Of a DNA stretch of 8,153 bases, positions 6,377 through 8,153 are shown piece by piece (positions within the stretch are counted from its first letter, which is position 1; every line of letters starts with the position of its first letter). Location: positions 9,601 to 17,753 of the forward strand of contig JAJQHF010000208.1 of the NCBI GenBank assembly GCA_021199975.1. Direction: 5' to 3'. Origin of the DNA: Candidatus Gastranaerophilales bacterium (GTDB lineage Bacteria > Cyanobacteriota > Vampirovibrionia > Gastranaerophilales > Gastranaerophilaceae). A program made the position numbers and the translations under genes. Under the pieces are notes generated by a model. The model ran no database searches. It saw nothing but the letters and a program-made list of their open reading frames with translations, and had not been told where the DNA came from.

Positions 6377-8153
6377 TTATCTAAGTCTTAGTAACCGGCA
6401 TATATTGGTTAAATCTTTTTTATCTGTCCAACCGCCGTATAAATCCATATAAATTTCATCGCAATCTATATCACCCATAAATTTTATAGTTCCTTGACTT
6501 GCGGGTAAATCGCTACATGGTACATCATTATATTGTTTACTCATATAAATTGGTACGTCATCTTGTCCGGTTACTTCTTTTGCAACATTTGAAGCATATT
6601 GAGTAATTGAATCTCTTAATTCAATGCCAACTTCCCCGGAGGGTTTCACACTATTATTTATTTCAATATTATCTACAACAAAAATAGGATTACCGTTTGA
6701 ATCTTTTGCAAAATAACATAATGCATTGCCTATTGTTTTTCCGCTTGTATTGTCAACTAATTCAATCATATTGTAAGCAGTATCCATTACAAAATGCGGC
6801 ATTGCAGAGCCATTTCCGCCACCCATTCCAATACAACATGTTGAATAATTACCTTGAAAGATATCCTTTTGAGGATTTCTATCCCACATTTTAATTGTTA
6901 AATCCAGTGTTTTTGCTGCTTTTGTTTCTTGAACTTTATCAATATCATCCATTCTTTGGTTTAAGTGATCCAAAATTGTTAATGTGTTTTTTGCATTGTT
7001 CACTCTGTTAGGATCTGCATTTGACAAGTTGCCCTGCGCACGTTTCCATAATTTAGTCATTTGTCCTTGTTCTGATGTGTCTGACAATATTTTTACAAGT
7101 TCTGTTAATTTTGATTTTGACGTTAAGTATTCATTAGGAATTACAAATTCCTCTCCTTTTACAAATTTAGGGAACTGTTTTTTGATAAAACCTTTTGCAG
7201 GGGTTTGCATTAAAGTATTCATATCTTCTTGAATTTGAGAAGCAATTTGAGTTAATTGTTCTGTATTTTTATCTTTTGAGATAAAATGAAGTTCGCTTTC
7301 TTTGGATGGATGCAGCCATTTTTCATAATCCATGCCCATTTCATCATATTGAGTTCTTGTTGAAGCATTTGCTTGTCCATATTTATTAGATTTATCATGA
7401 ATATAGTTTTCAAAATCTTCTAAATTTGCAGCTCTTAATAAATCACCAAATGCCTCATCTTCGCCGCTATTTATTTCTCTTGCTAATAAATGTGCGTATT
7501 TTATATCCCATGAGGTTAGTTTTTCCTTTGGAATTGATACAATTTCTTCATCTGTTAAGCCTGATATTTTCATTATTTGATTAAATAAATCAATGTTTAA
7601 TTGTGCGGTGTCAACTTTGCCTTCTGCAAGCATTGTTTCTATTTTAGAAAAATCTAAACCGAATTTTTTATACCCATCAATTAAATCAATAAATTGTATT
7701 TTTTGTGCGGGCAAAAATGGTTTGCCATCAATATTAGTTGAATTTGACAATTGACCTAAAATTTCAAGGTCTTTGAAACCAAATTTACGCATAGTTGAAA
7801 CATATTCTACTACATCATCAAATCGCATTCTGAATAAATTATCTAATGCTTCTTTATCGTATATACTTGCTAATTGTAAGAAATCTACACAGTAATGATC
7901 AAAACATTCATCAATTTTCCTTTCCATATCTTCAACGAATTCATATTCCCCATTAACATATTTGTCAGGGTTGTTATATATTTTTTGTTTTTGTGCTTCT
8001 AATCTAGAAATTGTTTCATCTGATAAGATTTTATCTGCTATTTGAGCTTTTTCTGGAGTTCTTATTTCATAAATTATATCTGCTGCTTTTTTCATAAAAT
8101 CAGGGTTATTAAATAATCTTTCATCTGATAAGATTTTATCTGCTATTTGAGCT
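6377..8153 (-). CDS. Large tandem-repeat protein with unknown C-terminal domain (N-terminus missing)
   Basis: The frame is open to the right edge, so at least 591 residues are visible and the true start lies outside the window; the ATG at 8095 is internal to a repeat. The first 54 visible residues belong to a 35-residue helical repeat (AQIADKILSDERLFNNPDF, then MKKAADIIYEIRTPEK, then AQIADKILSDE again). A degenerate unit follows, recognisable by YNNPD around 59-63. The middle (about 80-410) is rich in predicted helices, with many charged residues. The C-terminal domain (about 420-591) begins MWDRNPQKDIFQGNYSTCC, has a Cys-Cys pair at 439-440, then alternating strand-like segments (IGNALCYFAKD, IFVVDNIEI) followed by a helix (IELRDSITQYASNVAKEV), and ends near IYMDLYGGW. 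That order resembles a GNAT acetyltransferase, but the usual acetyl-CoA loop is not evident. Function is unknown. No membrane segment is visible. It converges on gatB. Confidence 0.85.
   Translation of the reverse strand, partial: AQIADKILSDERLFNNPDFMKKAADIIYEIRTPEKAQIADKILSDETISRLEAQKQKIYNNPDKYVNGEYEFVEDMERKIDECFDHYCVDFLQLASIYDKEALDNLFRMRFDDVVEYVSTMRKFGFKDLEILGQLSNSTNIDGKPFLPAQKIQFIDLIDGYKKFGLDFSKIETMLAEGKVDTAQLNIDLFNQIMKISGLTDEEIVSIPKEKLTSWDIKYAHLLAREINSGEDEAFGDLLRAANLEDFENYIHDKSNKYGQANASTRTQYDEMGMDYEKWLHPSKESELHFISKDKNTEQLTQIASQIQEDMNTLMQTPAKGFIKKQFPKFVKGEEFVIPNEYLTSKSKLTELVKILSDTSEQGQMTKLWKRAQGNLSNADPNRVNNAKNTLTILDHLNQRMDDIDKVQETKAAKTLDLTIKMWDRNPQKDIFQGNYSTCCIGMGGGNGSAMPHFVMDTAYNMIELVDNTSGKTIGNALCYFAKDSNGNPIFVVDNIEINNSVKPSGEVGIELRDSITQYASNVAKEVTGQDDVPIYMSKQYNDVPCSDLPASQGTIKFMGDIDCDEIYMDLYGGWTDKKDLTNICRLLRLR
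8014..8153 (-). repeat. Tandem coding repeat, 105-base period, continuing off the window
   Basis: The 35 bases at 8014-8048 recur without a mismatch at 8119-8153, exactly 105 bases (35 codons) apart and in the same frame. One full period plus the first 35 bases of overlap is visible; the right edge cuts the array. Identity at every base, including third codon positions, indicates recent duplication or gene conversion within the gene. How many units lie outside the window cannot be known from here. Confidence 0.9.

Noticed and set aside
6697..7232. Two plus-strand reading frames opposite the repeat protein
   Set aside because: They are antisense to a long continuous coding frame, have biased hydrophobic or aromatic composition, and no ribosome binding site.
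8014..8153. CRISPR-like direct repeat
   Set aside because: The two 35-base copies are in frame within a coding sequence at exact codon spacing, and the intervening 70 bases encode the remainder of the same protein repeat rather than a spacer.

Overview
The window is AT-rich, densely packed bacterial chromosome with standard stop codons (one TGA, otherwise TAA) and strong Shine-Dalgarno sites before some genes. It carries housekeeping genes: an Obg GTPase with a C-terminal OCT domain, GatB of the tRNA-dependent amidotransferase, and an S41 carboxy-terminal processing protease. With them are a Cys-rich C_GCAxxG_C_C redox-type protein and a large repeat protein. This suggests a low-GC anaerobe, probably gut-associated, either Bacillota-like or Vampirovibrionia/Gastranaerophilales-like. 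The assignment is inference: no rRNA or clade-specific marker is present.

Layout, left to right. Bases 2-70 may be the C-terminal end of an upstream gene. A TATAAT box (74-79) precedes a translationally coupled pair (ATGA overlap): the C_GCAxxG_C_C protein (100-510) and a 69-residue XRE-family regulator (507-716). obg (783-2048) follows, with its own TATAAT. The 234-base gap after obg contains a structured RNA on the minus strand (2104-2265), read here as a 6S RNA. It has a closing stem, a central bubble with a hairpin on its 3' side, a terminal stem-loop, and a near-consensus sigma-70 promoter whose predicted start is exactly the first base of the closing stem. Next is a minus-strand membrane-anchored S41 protease (2283-3569), divergent from an exported calcineurin-like phosphoesterase (3678-4634), and then gatB (4774-6234).

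The right end (6377 to beyond 8153, minus strand) is the C-terminal 591 residues of a larger protein. Its reading frame runs off the window, so the ATG at 8095 is internal. The visible N-terminal part is the edge of a tandem repeat with a 105-base (35-residue) period. A long helical region follows, then a C-terminal domain of unknown function with a Cys-Cys pair and a possibly GNAT-like strand and helix order. The 142-base gap between gatB and this gene holds a weak terminator-like hairpin and a second nested hairpin just after the repeat gene's stop codon.

Most genes look independently transcribed; only the redox protein and XRE regulator form a clear operon. The least ordinary items are the 6S-like RNA and the truncated repeat protein. 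I found no CRISPR array, insertion sequence, tRNA or complete mobile element.
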